Source: Variovorax paradoxus (GTDB lineage Bacteria > Pseudomonadota > Gammaproteobacteria > Burkholderiales > Burkholderiaceae_C). From it: a DNA stretch of 64,000 bases. The notes beneath the pieces were generated by a model that made no database searches, was not told the DNA's origin, and saw only the letters and a program-made list of their open reading frames with translations. Each line of letters begins with the position of its first letter. Position 1 is the stretch's first letter. The stretch covers positions 2,480,001 to 2,544,000 of the forward strand of contig NZ_JAUSXG010000001.1 in the NCBI RefSeq assembly GCF_030815855.1, in the 5' to 3' direction. Made by a program: the position numbers and the translations under genes. Shown here one piece after another: positions 10,101 to 20,602 of the stretch.

Positions 10101-10279
10101 GCGTGCTCCTTCTCTTTCTGTTGGCCACCAACAGGAATCGACATGGTTCGACGCTAGCGGCCCGCCACCGCCCGAGGCGCCCGGCTTGGACGACGCCCGT
10201 CGTGGGTCTATTCCCACACCGGCTCCCTCGCACCGCGCGGAGAAATGCATATCCATGCATTTTTCTCAAGGAGCCCTTC

Positions 10280-10471
10280 ATGACGAAGACGAACCCCAAC
10301 ACGCCCGATGAACGCGGTTCGCTCCCGCCCGATCACAACAAGGCAGGCAACCAGAGCCCCACGCCGCGCAACGAGCCACGCCGCACCGCCGAAAGCCGCC
10401 ACGACCGCGAAAGCCACGTCGGCAGCAGCAACCAGACTCAGTCGCGTAGAGGCGGCGGCGCCGGGCACTGA
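10280..10471 (+). CDS. Small very hydrophilic protein, unknown
   Basis: A 63-residue protein rich in Asn, Pro, Arg, Ser and Gly with no hydrophobic segment, therefore probably intrinsically disordered. Support for it being real: AAGGAG eight bases before the ATG, and a clean stop at 10471 just before the UdgX start. It resembles the small disordered stress-related proteins that surround repair genes in Burkholderiales, but I do not recognise a named family. It lies 40 bp ahead of the uracil-DNA glycosylase and may be cotranscribed with it. Confidence 0.55.
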   Translation: MTKTNPNTPDERGSLPPDHNKAGNQSPTPRNEPRRTAESRHDRESHVGSSNQTQSRRGGGAGH

Positions 10472-10511
10472 CGCCGGCCGGCTTCACACGAACAACAGAG
10501 CCGCCTCGACC

Positions 10512-11228
10512 GTGTCTCACCGCAACGAAGCCACTGCCGCGCTGAAGGCGCTGAGCATCGCCACCGACGCCTGCCGCGAGTGCCCGCTGGGGGAGCCCGC
10601 CACGCAGTCGGTCTTCGGCGAGGGTCCGGTCGGCGCCGTGCTGATGGTGGTGGGCGAGCAGCCCGGCGACAAGGAAGACCTGGTGGGCCGCCCTTTCGTC
10701 GGCCCTGCCGGCAAGCTGTTCGACCGCGCCGTGGCCGAGCTTGGATGGGTGCGCGAGAAGCTCTACGTGACCAATGCGGTGAAGCACTTCAAATACGAGC
10801 TGCGCGGCAAGCGCCGCATCCACAAGACCCCTGGCCAGCGCGAGGCCGAAGCCTGCCGGCACTGGCTCGAAAGCGAGATCGAGCTCGTGCAACCGCGTGC
10901 CTTCGTGGCGCTCGGCGCCACCGCGGCGCGTTCGCTGCTCGGGCGCCATGTCGCTGTCATGAAGGAGCGCGGCCAGTGGCACGAGAACGCGGCCGGCCAG
11001 CGCGTGCTGGTGACGCTGCATCCTTCCGCGTTGCTGCGCGGCGATCCCGAACAAAGGGAGGCCGCGTGGGAGGCCTGGCTCAAGGATCTGGCGGTGGCGT
11101 CGGAACTGATGAAAAAGCCGGCGGCTGCAAAAAAGCCGGCGTCACGGCCGGCCTCGCAACCCGCCTCAAGGCCCACCTCCCGGCCAATACGCGCCGCGCG
11201 CAAGACGCGGTCGATGGCCCCGGCCTAG
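10512..11228 (+). CDS. UdgX-type uracil-DNA binding protein/glycosylase
   Basis: About 238 residues, family 4-like uracil-DNA glycosylase of the UdgX subtype. UdgX excises uracil and becomes covalently trapped on the abasic site through the histidine of its KRRIH loop; here GKRRIHKTPGQRE places that His at about residue 104. The active-site motif GEQPGDKEDLVGRPFVGPAG and the Fe-S cysteines CRECP are present, and VTLHPSALLRG is the second catalytic motif. The C-terminus is a basic Lys/Ser/Pro/Arg-rich tail of about 38 residues, probably disordered and DNA-binding. The frame is open far upstream; GTG at 10512 is chosen because earlier starts would lie inside the preceding small gene. Start is uncertain. 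Confidence 0.9.
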   Translation: MSHRNEATAALKALSIATDACRECPLGEPATQSVFGEGPVGAVLMVVGEQPGDKEDLVGRPFVGPAGKLFDRAVAELGWVREKLYVTNAVKHFKYELRGKRRIHKTPGQREAEACRHWLESEIELVQPRAFVALGATAARSLLGRHVAVMKERGQWHENAAGQRVLVTLHPSALLRGDPEQREAAWEAWLKDLAVASELMKKPAAAKKPASRPASQPASRPTSRPIRAARKTRSMAPA

Positions 11229-11243
11229 CACCGGCGGCACCGG

Positions 11244-11852
11244 TCAACCGCGCCGCCGCGTGCGCATGGTGATCGAATAGCGCAGCGCCTCGGTCGGCGC
11301 AATGCTGTGCTGCCACGCCCAGCGCGCTTCGCCGCGCAGCATGTAGATCGAGCGCGGCTCCATCAACAGCTGAAGGCTGGCGGGCGCGGTGGCACTGGCC
11401 GGCGGATACGGCCGCAGTTGCATCACGGCGTCGCCGAGCAGCGAAACGCCGACAATGTCCTCGAAATCGGGCACGTCGCGGTGCCAGCCGAGCGGCGTGC
11501 CGGGCCGGTACTCGGCCACCAGCACATGGGTGAAGTCTTCGGGCGCCATGCCCATCCACGCGGCCACCTTGGCCCGCAGCGGATGGAGCGCCTCCGGCAG
11601 CGCGGCACCGGGCCGCAGGCGATGGTTGTCGAAGTCGTATCTGCCGCCAAAATTGATGCCGCGGCGGCGGGCGGTGTATTCCTTGTAGCGCATTTCCCTG
11701 AGCTCGAAGCCCTGCACGATGCGCAGCAGTTCCTCTTCCTCTGAACGCGTGAGAAATTCGTGCGCGTAGCGCAGGCCTTCGATCGCGGCCGCGGGCACTT
11801 CGCCGAACAGATCGGGTTCGTCGGCCAGCTGGATGCGGCTAGCGGACCGCAT
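11244..11852 (-). CDS. alkB: AlkB-like alpha-ketoglutarate-dependent dioxygenase
   Basis: A 202-residue Fe(II)/2-oxoglutarate dioxygenase of the AlkB family that oxidatively demethylates alkylated bases (or proteins in some homologues). The iron triad can be placed: His124 and Asp126 in GWHRDVPD, His182 in WQHSIAP; the 2-oxoglutarate-binding arginines are in RYSITMRTRR. NFGGRYDFD and VAEYRPGTPLGWH match the bacterial ALKBH4/AlkB2-like subgroup rather than E. coli AlkB itself. The start at 11852 overlaps the end of the upstream helicase gene by 14 bp, so it should share that gene's SOS-type promoter. Convergent with UdgX. Confidence 0.9.
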   Translation of the reverse strand: MRSASRIQLADEPDLFGEVPAAAIEGLRYAHEFLTRSEEEELLRIVQGFELREMRYKEYTARRRGINFGGRYDFDNHRLRPGAALPEALHPLRAKVAAWMGMAPEDFTHVLVAEYRPGTPLGWHRDVPDFEDIVGVSLLGDAVMQLRPYPPASATAPASLQLLMEPRSIYMLRGEARWAWQHSIAPTEALRYSITMRTRRRG

Positions 11853-14218
11853 CGAGGCCGTCCATTTTTTCTTCCGCCTGCTCTTTCGGGTGCTCCGCGC
11901 CGCCCAGCCGCAAGTCCCACCAGGGCGGCAGCAGCTGGCGGATTTCGGCGCGCGCAAAACGATCGTCCAGCAGGTGCAGCACGCCCCGGTCCTGCTCGGT
12001 GCGAATGACGCGGCCGGCCGCCTGCACCACCTTCTGCAGGCCCGGATACAGGTAGGTGTACTCGTAGCCCTTGCCGAAGCGCGCCTGCATGCGCTCGCGC
12101 GTGATCTCGTTCAGCGCGTTGTATTGCGGCAGTCCCAGGCTTGCGACAAAAGCACCGATGAGGCGGCTTCCGGGCAGGTCGATGCCTTCGCCGAAGGCAC
12201 CGCCGAGCACGGCAAAGCCGATGCCGCGGCCACCTTCCTCGAAGCGCGCGAGAAAGCCGTGGCGCTCGGCCTCGGCCATGCCGCGCGTCTGCGCCCACAC
12301 GGGCACACCCGGATGCTTCGCCAGGAACGCCGCACAGGCTTTTTCAAGGTAGTCGAAGCTGCTGAAGAACGCGAGGTAGTTGCCCGGCAGGCGCTCGAAC
12401 TGGGCGCCGATGATCTCGGCCACGTTGCGCAACGAACCCGCGCGGTCGCGGAACCGGGTCGACACGTTCATGGCCACCTCGACGCGCAACTGCTGGCTGC
12501 GAAACGGCGAAGCCACGTCGAGCAGCATCGTCTGGGGCGGCAGGCCGAGCGCATCGCGGTAGAACTCGAACGGCGACAAGGTGCCGGAAAAACAGGTGGC
12601 GCACGCGGCGTCCGCGAAGCGCGCTTCGAGAAACGGCGCCGGCACCAGGTTGCGGATGGCCAGGCTGCGCTGCTGCTGGTCTTGCGCGGGACCCAGCGTG
12701 CGTTCGAAAACGGAATGGTCGCCGAACGAATCGGCCAGCCGGGCGAATTGCAGCGCATCGAAGAAGAAGCGCTGCAGCGGCCCCTGCACGGCATCGGGCG
12801 TGGCCGCGAAGTACTCGCCCATGGCCATGTTGGCGGCCTGCAGGGTGCGCGCGAAGCGCTCGGGAATTTCGTCGGCGGTGTCGTAGGGCTCGGTTTGCGC
12901 CTGCTGCACCGTATCCCATTCGCGGTACAGCCGCCCCAGGGCGCCGCGCACTGCGGCGGGCGCCACCCGGTGGGCTTCCTCGAGCGCCAGGCCGTCGAGC
13001 GCGGGCGGTGTACATGCCGCGCGCGCGCTCCAGCAGGTTGTGCGCCTCGTCGACCAGCACGGCCGCGCGCCAATCGGCGTCCTTCATGGTGGCGAAGAGA
13101 AAGGCGCTGCCGTCGAAGTAGTAGTTGTAGTCGCCCACGATCACGTCGGACCAGCGCGCCATCTCCTGCGCCAGGAAATAAGGGCACACGGTGTGCGCCA
13201 GCGCGATGTGCCGGAGCGCCGGCCGGTCGAGCCGCACCGCCCTGGCGGCCTCTTCCCGCGCCGCGGGCAGCCGGTCGTAGAAACCTTTTGCGAGCGGGCA
13301 CGAATCGCCGTTGCAGGCCCGGTCGGGGTATTCGCAAACCTTCTCGCGCGCCGTGAGTTCGAGCACGCGTGCCTCTGCGCATTCCTTGCCGAGCACGCGC
13401 AGCGCATCCAGCGCCACAGTGCGGCCGGAAGTCTTGGCGGTCAAGAAGAAGATCTTGTCGATCTTTTGCGCGGCGCGCGCCTTCAGCAGCGGAAAGATGG
13501 TGGCCAGCGTCTTGCCGATGCCGGTGGGCGCCTGCGCCATCAGGCAGCGTCCGTTCACGCCCGCGCGGTAGACGGCCTCGGCAAGTTCCCGCTGGCCGGC
13601 CCGAAACGCGCCATGGGGAAACTGGAGCCGGCCAAGCGCGTCGCCGAGCATGGCGTGGTGCTCGGCTTCGCTTTGCGCCCAGGCGCTGTAGCGGGCGCAC
13701 AGGCCTTCGAAGTGGTCTTGCAGCGCAGCCCGGTCGTGCGGCTCTTCCAGCACGGTTTCCTCGCCGGTGGCGAGGTCGAGGTACACCAGCGCCACCGTGA
13801 TGCGCTCGTACCCGTGCAACTCGCACAGCATCCAGCCATAGGTGCGGGCCTGGGCCCAGTGCAGCGCCCGGTGGTTGCCGCGGATGGCATCGAAGTCGCC
13901 GCGGAAGGTCTTGATTTCCTCGACGCGGGGTTCGCGCGGATCGTGGCCGTCGGCACGGCCGCGCACCTTGAGCGCGCCGTAGTGGGAAACGAGGGCCACC
14001 TCGCTCTGGTAGGTGTCGCCCCGCCGGCCCTGCACGAGCGCGTGGCCGGCCATGCCCTCGAGCGCGCTGGGCGCGGGCACGAAACGCAGATCGAGGTCGC
14101 CTGCCTTGGCACCGAAGGCGCACAGAGCCTTGACGGAGACCGTGCGCGCATCCGGCAGCGCATCCGGCAACGCATCGGCCACGTCGTTCTGCAGCTTTGT
14201 CGAAAGGTTCGCGGTCAC
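11839..14218 (-). pseudogene. XPD/DinG-like ATP-dependent DNA helicase, frameshifted
   Basis: The two halves of one superfamily 2 Fe-S helicase lie in different frames. First half: an N-terminal nuclease-like segment (HALVQGRRGDTY, EEIKTFRGD), Walker A APTGIGKTLATIFPLL, a cysteine cluster VCEYPDRACNGDSCPL with a further VCPYFLAQ (4Fe-4S, XPD type) and DEAH box LVDEAHNLLERARGMYTA. Second half, starting at LDGLALEEAHRV, carries QAAGRVIRTEQD (motif VI). The shift lies at about 13003-13006, in a short run of three C on the coding strand, and one base removed there would restore the whole protein of about 790 residues. Start GTG at 14218 is uncertain. Could be a real mutation or a sequence error. 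Confidence 0.85.
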
Positions 14219-14226
14219 TTGGCGCA

Positions 14227-14242
14227 CTGTATGAAACAACAG
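14227..14242 (-). promoter_or_regulatory. LexA (SOS) box upstream of the helicase gene
   Basis: The 16 bases read CTGT-N8-ACAG exactly, the LexA operator of gamma- and betaproteobacteria. On the minus strand it overlaps TATACT (14247-14242), a likely -10 element, so LexA binding would block the promoter of the helicase-alkB operon. It ends 8 bp before the proposed GTG start. Confidence 0.75.
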
Positions 14243-14324
14243 TATAGCGCCGACTGCAGCGCCGCATCGGCGCACAGGAAACGTCTCGGGGCCTTCTCCG
14301 ACACAAAGGACCTCGGACTTCGGC

Positions 14325-14343
14325 AAAACTAGAAAAGTTTTGC
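14325..14343. repeat. Short inverted repeat before the hybrid kinase gene
   Basis: CAAAACT (14325-14331) and AGTTTTG (14337-14343) form a perfect 7-bp inverted repeat with a 5-base loop, in a locally AT-rich patch 16 bp before the ATG at 14360. It could be an operator or part of the leader of the signalling operon. Confidence 0.4.
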
Positions 14344-14359
14344 TTACAAATCGTCCTGA

Positions 14360-17300
14360 ATGAAGACCCCGACCGCGATCGACCCCGATGATTTCGACCG
14401 CCTGCTGAGCCGCAATCTGAAGCTGCCGCTGCTTGGCGGGCTGATCGGCGCGTTGGTGTTCGTCGGCTTGATCGTGTTCCTGCTGTGGACCATCGGCGGG
14501 GTCGAGCGCTCCGACCGCGTCACGCGCAGCGCCAGCGAGCTGCAGCGACGCAGCATCGACATGGAAACGGGCTTGCGCGGCTTTCTCATCACCGGCGACG
14601 AAAGCTTTCTCGAGCCCTACCAGAGCGCGCTGCCGCGGATCAAGACCGACATCGACGCGCTTCGCCAACTGGTCTCCAGCAACAGGCAGCAGGTGGAACG
14701 GCTCGAGCGCATTGCCACGCTGCAGGTGGCCTGGAACGAGTTCGCGCGCGACATGATCGATTCGCGCCGCGCCGGGGCCGACTACCAGCAGGCGGTACGG
14801 CAAGGCCGCGGCAAGCGGCTGAGCGACGCCATGCGCGCCGAGTTCGGCGCCTTCATCGACACCGAGCAGGGCTTGCGTTTTCAGCGCAACGAACAAGCCA
14901 ACCGCACGAGCTGGCTCGTCGTGGGCCTGTTCCTGCTCTTCACGCTGTTGTTCACCGGCCTCGTGGCGTACTACGGCCGGCGGCAGCTCATGCGGCTTTC
15001 GAACAGCTACGACGTGGTGCTGCAGGAGCAAGCCCGGCATGCCGAGCGGCTGGCGCAGCAGGCCTGGCTGCGCAGCGCGCAGACCGAGCTGGTGGGCGAA
15101 CTGGTCGGGGAACTCAGCGCCAACGACCTGGGCCGCAAGGTGCTCGCCTTCTTCTCCCGGTACCTGGAAAGCGCGGTCGGCGCGCTGTATGTGCGCGAGC
15201 GGCATGGCACGCTGCGCCGCGCCGCGAGTTACGGCTTTTCCATGGAGGCCGAGGCTTCGCCGCAGGTGTTCTCGCCGACCCAGAGCCTGATCGGCCAGGC
15301 CGCCGCCGAAAAGCGCCGCATGCTGGTCGAGCCGATTCACGCGGACTACCTGAAGGTCAATTCGGGACTGGGCGACATGGCGCCCTCGGCCGTGCTGCTG
15401 GTGCCGGTGTCGAGCGACGGCATCGTGAACGCCGTGGTCGAACTCGGCCTTCCGGCAGCACCCGATTCGCGCGCGAACGAACTGCTCGACCTCGTGGCCG
15501 AAGACATCGGCGCCTCCCTGGCGGCGGCCCGCTACCGCGAGCAGCTGCAGGACGCGCTGACCGAAACGCAGCAGCTCAACGAGGAACTGCAGGTGCAGCA
15601 GGAAGAGCTGCGCACCGCCAATGAAGAGCTCGAAGAACAATCGCGCGCCTTGCGGACTTCGCAGGCCATGCTGGAGAACCAGCAGGCCGAGCTCGAGCAG
15701 ACCAACAGCCAGCTCTCCGAGCGCACCGAAGCGCTGGACCAGCGCAATGCCGCGCTTCGGCGCGTGCAGCGCGACCTCGAAGACCGCGCCGACGAGCTGC
15801 AGCGTGCCAGCCGCTACAAGTCGGAGTTCCTTGCGAACATGTCGCACGAGTTGCGCACGCCGCTCAACAGCGCACTCATCCTGGCCAAGCTGCTCGGCGA
15901 CAACCCCGAGGGCAACCTGAGCCCCGAGCAGGTGAGGTTCGCCAAGGCCATCTATTCGTCGGGCAACGACCTGCTGGTGCTCATCAACGACATCCTCGAC
16001 ATCTCCAAGGTCGAGGCGGGCAAGCTCGACGTGGTGATCGAAGACGTCGCGCTGGTCGAGCTGGCGCGCAGCCTGGAAAACACCTTCAAGCCGCTCGCGG
16101 CCGAGAAGCGGCTGTCCTTCCGGTTGGCGCTGCAGCCCGGCGTGCCGGCCTCGCTGGCGACCGACCGCCATCGGGTCGAGCAGATCCTGAAGAACCTGCT
16201 CTCCAACGCGCTCAAGTTCACCGACAGCGGCGAGGTGGCACTGGCGGTGTCCCCCGCGCCGGAGGGCGGCGCCATCTTCGCGGTGTCCGACTCGGGCATC
16301 GGCATCGAGCCCGCGCAGCAGGCGTTGATCTTCGAGGCCTTCCATCAGGCCGACGGCACCACCAGCCGCCGGTATGGCGGCACCGGCCTCGGCCTGTCGA
16401 TCTCGCGCGATCTCACGCGGCTGCTGGGCGGCAAGCTTACGGTGGAGAGCCAGCCCGGCCGAGGCAGCACCTTCGCCTTGCAGTTGCCGGCCGCGGCGCC
16501 CCAGGCCGTGCCGCAGGCGCCGGTACAGGCACCCGCGAAAGCCACCGCGGTGCGCGCGCCCTCCCCTGCGGCGCAGGCCGCTTCGGCGGCGCCGGCAACA
16601 CCGGCCGCCGTGCCGCCGCTGCGTTTTGCCGACGACCGCGCGGTGCCGCCCGGCCAAGCGGGAGCGGGTCAGGTGCGACAGGTGCTCGTGATCGAAGACG
16701 AGCCGCAGTTCGCGCACATCCTCTACGACCTGGCGCACGAGCTCGGCTACCGTTGCCTGGTGGCGCATGGCGGCGCCGACGGCTTCGAACTGGCTCACCG
16801 CTTCTTGCCGGACGCCATCCTGCTCGACATGCGGCTGCCCGACAGCACCGGCCTGGACGTGCTGCAGCGCCTGAAGGATTCGCCGCAGACGCGCCATATT
16901 CCGATCCACGTGGTCTCGGCCGCCGACAACGCGCAGGCCGCGGCCCTGCACATGGGCGCCGTCGGCTACGCGCAGAAGCCCGTCACACGCACCGAGCTGA
17001 TGCAGGTGTTCGCACGGCTCGAGGAAAAGCTCACGCAGAAAGTGAAGACCGTACTGCTGGTCGAGGACGACGCACGGCAGCGCGAAAGCGTGATCCATCT
17101 GATTGGCGATGAAGACATCGAGATCGTGGCCGTCGGCTCCGGCGAAGAGGCATTGGAACTGCTGCGCAAGCGCGTGTTCGACTGCATGATCACCGACCTG
17201 CACCTGCCCGACATGCAGGGCGGCGAGTTGCTCAAGCAGATGGCGGCGGAAGAAATCGTCTCCTTCCCGCCTGTCATCGTCTACACCGGGCGCAACCTCA

Positions 17301-17860
17301 CGCGCGACGAGGAAGCCGAGCTGCAGCGCTATTCGCGCTCGATCATCATCAAGGGCGCGCGCTCGCCGGAGCGCCTGCTCGACGAGGTAACGCTGTTCCT
17401 GCACAAGGTGGAGGCCGAGCTCTCCAGCGAGCGCCAGGGCATGCTCAAGGCCGCGCGCGGGCGCGACCGCATCTTCGAAGGCCGCACCATCCTGCTCGTG
17501 GACGACGACGTGCGCAACCTCTTCGCGCTCACGAGCGCGCTGGAGCAGCGCGGCGCGGTGGTCGAAATCGGCCGCAACGGCCGCGAGGCGCTCGAGAAGC
17601 TCGACCAGGCGCCCGAAATCGACCTGGTGCTGATGGACGTGATGATGCCGGAGATGGACGGCCTCGAAGCCACGCGCCGCCTGCGCGCCGATCCGCGCTT
17701 CGAAAAGCTGCCCGTGATCGCCATCACCGCCAAGGCCATGAAGGACGACCGCGAGCAGTGCCTTGCCGCCGGTGCCAACGACTACCTCGCCAAGCCCGTG
17801 GATTTGGAGCGCCTGTTCTCGCTTCTGCGCGTGTGGTTGCCCAAAATGGAGCGGCTGTGA
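14360..17860 (+). CDS. Hybrid sensor histidine kinase: CHASE3-GAF-HisKA-HATPase-three receivers
   Basis: A 1166-residue inner-membrane kinase. Two membrane helices (about residues 22-48 and 188-212) bracket a CHASE3 domain with [22 protein letters not shown]-like domain (about 240-390) and a long coiled coil of Glu/Gln-rich heptads (395-485) follow. HisKA has phosphoacceptor His496 in [11 protein letters not shown]; HATPase shows the N box [13 protein letters not shown] and GTGLGLSI. After a Pro/Ala linker come three receivers with phosphoacceptors at Asp823, Asp946 and Asp1093. The ligand is unknown. First gene of an operon with CheR, CheB, another kinase and a receiver; GTGA overlap with cheR. 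The Glu-rich coiled coil could be a CheR/CheB methylation target, which is inference. Confidence 0.93.
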   Translation: MKTPTAIDPDDFDRLLSRNLKLPLLGGLIGALVFVGLIVFLLWTIGGVERSDRVTRSASELQRRSIDMETGLRGFLITGDESFLEPYQSALPRIKTDIDALRQLVSSNRQQVERLERIATLQVAWNEFARDMIDSRRAGADYQQAVRQGRGKRLSDAMRAEFGAFIDTEQGLRFQRNEQANRTSWLVVGLFLLFTLLFTGLVAYYGRRQLMRLSNSYDVVLQEQARHAERLAQQAWLRSAQTELVGELVGELSANDLGRKVLAFFSRYLESAVGALYVRERHGTLRRAASYGFSMEAEASPQVFSPTQSLIGQAAAEKRRMLVEPIHADYLKVNSGLGDMAPSAVLLVPVSSDGIVNAVVELGLPAAPDSRANELLDLVAEDIGASLAAARYREQLQDALTETQQLNEELQVQQEELRTANEELEEQSRALRTSQAMLENQQAELEQTNSQLSERTEALDQRNAALRRVQRDLEDRADELQRASRYKSEFLANMSHELRTPLNSALILAKLLGDNPEGNLSPEQVRFAKAIYSSGNDLLVLINDILDISKVEAGKLDVVIEDVALVELARSLENTFKPLAAEKRLSFRLALQPGVPASLATDRHRVEQILKNLLSNALKFTDSGEVALAVSPAPEGGAIFAVSDSGIGIEPAQQALIFEAFHQADGTTSRRYGGTGLGLSISRDLTRLLGGKLTVESQPGRGSTFALQLPAAAPQAVPQAPVQAPAKATAVRAPSPAAQAASAAPATPAAVPPLRFADDRAVPPGQAGAGQVRQVLVIEDEPQFAHILYDLAHELGYRCLVAHGGADGFELAHRFLPDAILLDMRLPDSTGLDVLQRLKDSPQTRHIPIHVVSAADNAQAAALHMGAVGYAQKPVTRTELMQVFARLEEKLTQKVKTVLLVEDDARQRESVIHLIGDEDIEIVAVGSGEEALELLRKRVFDCMITDLHLPDMQGGELLKQMAAEEIVSFPPVIVYTGRNLTRDEEAELQRYSRSIIIKGARSPERLLDEVTLFLHKVEAELSSERQGMLKAARGRDRIFEGRTILLVDDDVRNLFALTSALEQRGAVVEIGRNGREALEKLDQAPEIDLVLMDVMMPEMDGLEATRRLRADPRFEKLPVIAITAKAMKDDREQCLAAGANDYLAKPVDLERLFSLLRVWLPKMERL

Positions 17861-18714
17861 CCCTCACCACCGCCGCCTCTTCGCCCCTGCCGTCCCCGTT
17901 GAGCAACACGGAGATCGAGCTGCGGCTGTTGATGGAGGCGATCTACCTCAAGTACAGCTACGACTTCCGCGACTACACCGTCGCCTCGCAGAAGCGCCGC
18001 GTGCTGCATGCCTTGGCGCAGCTCGGGCTTCCGAGCATCCCGGCGCTGCAGGAGAAAGTGCTGCGCGACTCGGTTCTGTTCGGCCGCCTGCTGCAGTACC
18101 TGACGATTCCGGTGAGCGAGATGTTCCGCGACCCGGCCTACTTTCTGGCGCTGCGCCACCACGTGGTGCCCGTGCTGCACACCTACCCGTCGGTGAAGGT
18201 GTGGGTTGCCGGCTGCAGCACCGGCGAAGAAGTGTTTTCGCTCGCCATCCTGCTGCGGGAAGAAGGCCTGCTCTCGCGCACGCAGATCTACGCCACCGAC
18301 ATCAACCCGGCTTCGCTCGATAAGGCGCGGCAAGGCATTTTTCCGATCGAGGCGATTCGCGGATACACCGCCAACTACCAGCGCGCCGGCGGCCGGAGTT
18401 CTTTCTCCGACTACTACACGGCCGCCTACGAGGCCGCACGCTTCGACCCCTCGCTGTGCGCCGGCGTCATCTTTGCCGACCACAGCCTGGCGACGGACAG
18501 CGTGTTCGCCGAAACGCAGCTGGTGTCCTGCCGCAACGTGCTCATCTACTTCAACCGCGAGCTGCAGGACCGGGCGCTGGGCCTGTTCCACGAATCGCTG
18601 TGCCACCGCGGCTTTCTGGGGCTGGGTGCCAAGGAGAGCATCGACTTTTCCAGCTACTCGCAGCGCTTCGATGCGCATTCGCAGCCTGAGCGCATCTATC
18701 GCAAGGCCACATGA
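17857..18714 (+). CDS. CheR-type protein-glutamate methyltransferase
   Basis: 285 residues. CheR enzymes transfer methyl groups from S-adenosylmethionine to receptor glutamates. Seen: an N-terminal all-helical domain, then the Rossmann methyltransferase fold with [17 protein letters not shown] (SAM-binding motif I), [15 protein letters not shown], and [15 protein letters not shown], all characteristic of CheR. It lacks the C-terminal tail or TPRs found in some CheR variants. It starts with GTG overlapping the kinase stop and ends in an ATGA overlap with cheB. No chemoreceptor gene is in the window, so the substrate is likely a kinase of this operon. Confidence 0.92.
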   Translation: MTLTTAASSPLPSPLSNTEIELRLLMEAIYLKYSYDFRDYTVASQKRRVLHALAQLGLPSIPALQEKVLRDSVLFGRLLQYLTIPVSEMFRDPAYFLALRHHVVPVLHTYPSVKVWVAGCSTGEEVFSLAILLREEGLLSRTQIYATDINPASLDKARQGIFPIEAIRGYTANYQRAGGRSSFSDYYTAAYEAARFDPSLCAGVIFADHSLATDSVFAETQLVSCRNVLIYFNRELQDRALGLFHESLCHRGFLGLGAKESIDFSSYSQRFDAHSQPERIYRKAT

Positions 18715-19316
18715 AACCGAATGCCCCGCAATCTCCCGGCAGGCGCGTCGAGGCCGTCGTGCTCGGCGCGTCCGCCGGCGGCATCGAAGCGCTGCTGGCG
18801 CTGCTGCACGAGCTTCCGTCGCCATGGCGCCTTCCGGTCGTGATCGTGCTGCACCTGCCCGAAACGCACGAAAGCCACCTGGCCGAGATCTTTGGCGAGC
18901 GCCTGCACCTCCCCGTGCGCGAAGCCGCGGACAAGATGCCGCTCGCCGCCGGCCACGTGTATTTCGCGCCGCCCGGTTATCACCTGTCGATCGAACGCGA
19001 CAGGCGTTTTTCGCTCAGCTGCGAGCCGCCCGTGCATTTTTCCCGGCCGTCGATCGACGTGCTGATGGCGTCCGCCGCCGATGCCTACGGTCCCGCATTG
19101 GCGGGCATGCTGCTGACGGGCGCGAACGACGACGGTGCCGAAGGCCTCCAGCGCATTCACCTGGCCGGCGGCCTCACCGCCGTTCAGGACCCGAACGAAG
19201 CCCAGGTTTCCACCATGCCCGAAGCGGCCATGGCCCTCCGCTCCCCCGATCACGTGCTTCCCTTGCGCGAGCTTCGCGCCTTGCTCTTGCAACTGGAGTC
19301 TGCCCATGCCCATTGA
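18711..19316 (+). CDS. CheB-type protein-glutamate methylesterase (catalytic domain only)
   Basis: 201 residues, corresponding only to the C-terminal esterase domain of CheB; the receiver domain normally fused at the N-terminus is missing. The catalytic triad is visible: Ser in LGASAGGIEAL, His in IVLHLPETHES and Asp in LLTGANDDGAEG. It hydrolyses methyl esters or deamidates glutamines in signalling proteins. It overlaps cheR by 4 bp and the following response-regulator kinase by 11 bp, which suggests stoichiometric co-production. Control would have to come from partner receivers in trans. Confidence 0.92.
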   Translation: MKPNAPQSPGRRVEAVVLGASAGGIEALLALLHELPSPWRLPVVIVLHLPETHESHLAEIFGERLHLPVREAADKMPLAAGHVYFAPPGYHLSIERDRRFSLSCEPPVHFSRPSIDVLMASAADAYGPALAGMLLTGANDDGAEGLQRIHLAGGLTAVQDPNEAQVSTMPEAAMALRSPDHVLPLRELRALLLQLESAHAH

Positions 19317-20526
19317 CGTCGAAAGCAAACTGCTGCTCGTCGATGACCTGCCCGAAAACCTTCTTGCGCTCGAGGCCCTGATTCGCGGCCCGGGCCGCGC
19401 GGTGTACCGCGCGAGCTCGGCCGAAGAGGCACTTGCGCTGCTGCTCGACCACGAATTTGCGCTGGCCATTCTCGATGTGCAGATGCCCGGCATGAACGGC
19501 TTCGAACTGGCCGAGCTGATGCGCGGCACCGAGCGCACGCGGCACATTCCCATCATCTTCGTGAGTGCGGCCGGCCGCGAGTCGAACTATGCCTTCCAGG
19601 GCTATGAAAGCGGTGCGGTCGACTTTCTGCACAAGCCGCTCGACCCGCATGCGGTCACGAGCAAGGTCAGCGTGTTCGTCGACCTGCATCGGCACCGCAA
19701 GGCGCTGGGCCGGGAGATGGAAAAACTCGCGGCCGCCAACCACAAGCAGGAAGAACTGGTGCAGCAGCTGCGCCATGCGCAGCGCGAACTCGAGCGCGCG
19801 GTGCAAATGCGCGACGACTTCATGTCGATGGTTTCCCACGAGCTGCGCACGCCGCTCAACACGCTCTACCTCGAAACGCAGCTGCGGCAGCTGCACGTGT
19901 CGAAGGGCAAGCTGGAGTCCTTTGCCGCGGACCGCCTGCCCACGATGATCGAGCGCGATCAGCGGCAGATCCGCAACATGGTGCGGCTGATCGACGACAT
20001 GCTCGACGTCACGCGCATGCGAAGGGACGCGCTCTCGATACAGCCCCAGCCGGTCGATCTTTCCGCCCTGGCACGGGCCGTGGTGGAAGGCCTGCGGCAG
20101 CAGGCCGAGGCTGCGGGCTCGGTGATCGAGCTCGAAGCGCCGCGCGAACTCCGGGGCGTGTGGGACGAATTCCGCATCGAGCAGGTATTGACCAACCTGC
20201 TGACCAATGCGCTGCGCTACGGCCGCGGCAAGCCCGTCGAAATGGTGCTCAGCCAGCGCGACGGCAGCGCCCGCATCACCGTGCGCGACCAGGGCATCGG
20301 CATTGCGCCCGAGGACCAGGAGCGCATCTTCGAGCAGTTCGAGCGCACCGACGACAGCCGCAAGCACGCACCGGGCCTGGGCCTCGGGCTTTACATCACC
20401 CGCAAGATCGTGTGCCTGCACGAGGGACGCATCGAGGTCGAGAGCACGCCCGGCCAAGGGGCCCTGTTCCGCGTCGAGCTGCCTCTGCAGGCCGTCGCTG
20501 AAACGGCGCCGCATGCACGGGCGTAG
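19306..20526 (+). CDS. Receiver-histidine kinase protein, soluble
   Basis: A 406-residue cytoplasmic protein in reversed hybrid order: an N-terminal receiver (LLLVDDLPEN, phosphoacceptor Asp57 in AILDVQMPG, Lys in FLHKPLDP), a short coiled coil, a HisKA domain with His178 in [12 protein letters not shown], and an HATPase domain (NLLTNALRYG, DQGIGIAP, GLGLGLYITRKI). There is no membrane segment. Such proteins relay phosphate from an upstream kinase, here presumably the three-receiver kinase at 14360. The start ATG at 19306 lies within the end of cheB. Confidence 0.93.
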   Translation: MPIDVESKLLLVDDLPENLLALEALIRGPGRAVYRASSAEEALALLLDHEFALAILDVQMPGMNGFELAELMRGTERTRHIPIIFVSAAGRESNYAFQGYESGAVDFLHKPLDPHAVTSKVSVFVDLHRHRKALGREMEKLAAANHKQEELVQQLRHAQRELERAVQMRDDFMSMVSHELRTPLNTLYLETQLRQLHVSKGKLESFAADRLPTMIERDQRQIRNMVRLIDDMLDVTRMRRDALSIQPQPVDLSALARAVVEGLRQQAEAAGSVIELEAPRELRGVWDEFRIEQVLTNLLTNALRYGRGKPVEMVLSQRDGSARITVRDQGIGIAPEDQERIFEQFERTDDSRKHAPGLGLGLYITRKIVCLHEGRIEVESTPGQGALFRVELPLQAVAETAPHARA

Positions 20527-20602
20527 GCGCCTTCCTACCGCGCGCGGAACGATTGGCCGGGATACTGCATGGTTCGCCTTACCCGATTGAAAGCGTGCCC
20601 CA

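Noticed and set aside
12344..17404. A 1686-codon open frame on the minus strand covering the helicase and the hybrid kinase
   Set aside because: Only its 3' part encodes helicase residues; the rest is a His/Arg/Leu-rich antisense shadow of the kinase gene, a normal effect of high GC at third codon positions.
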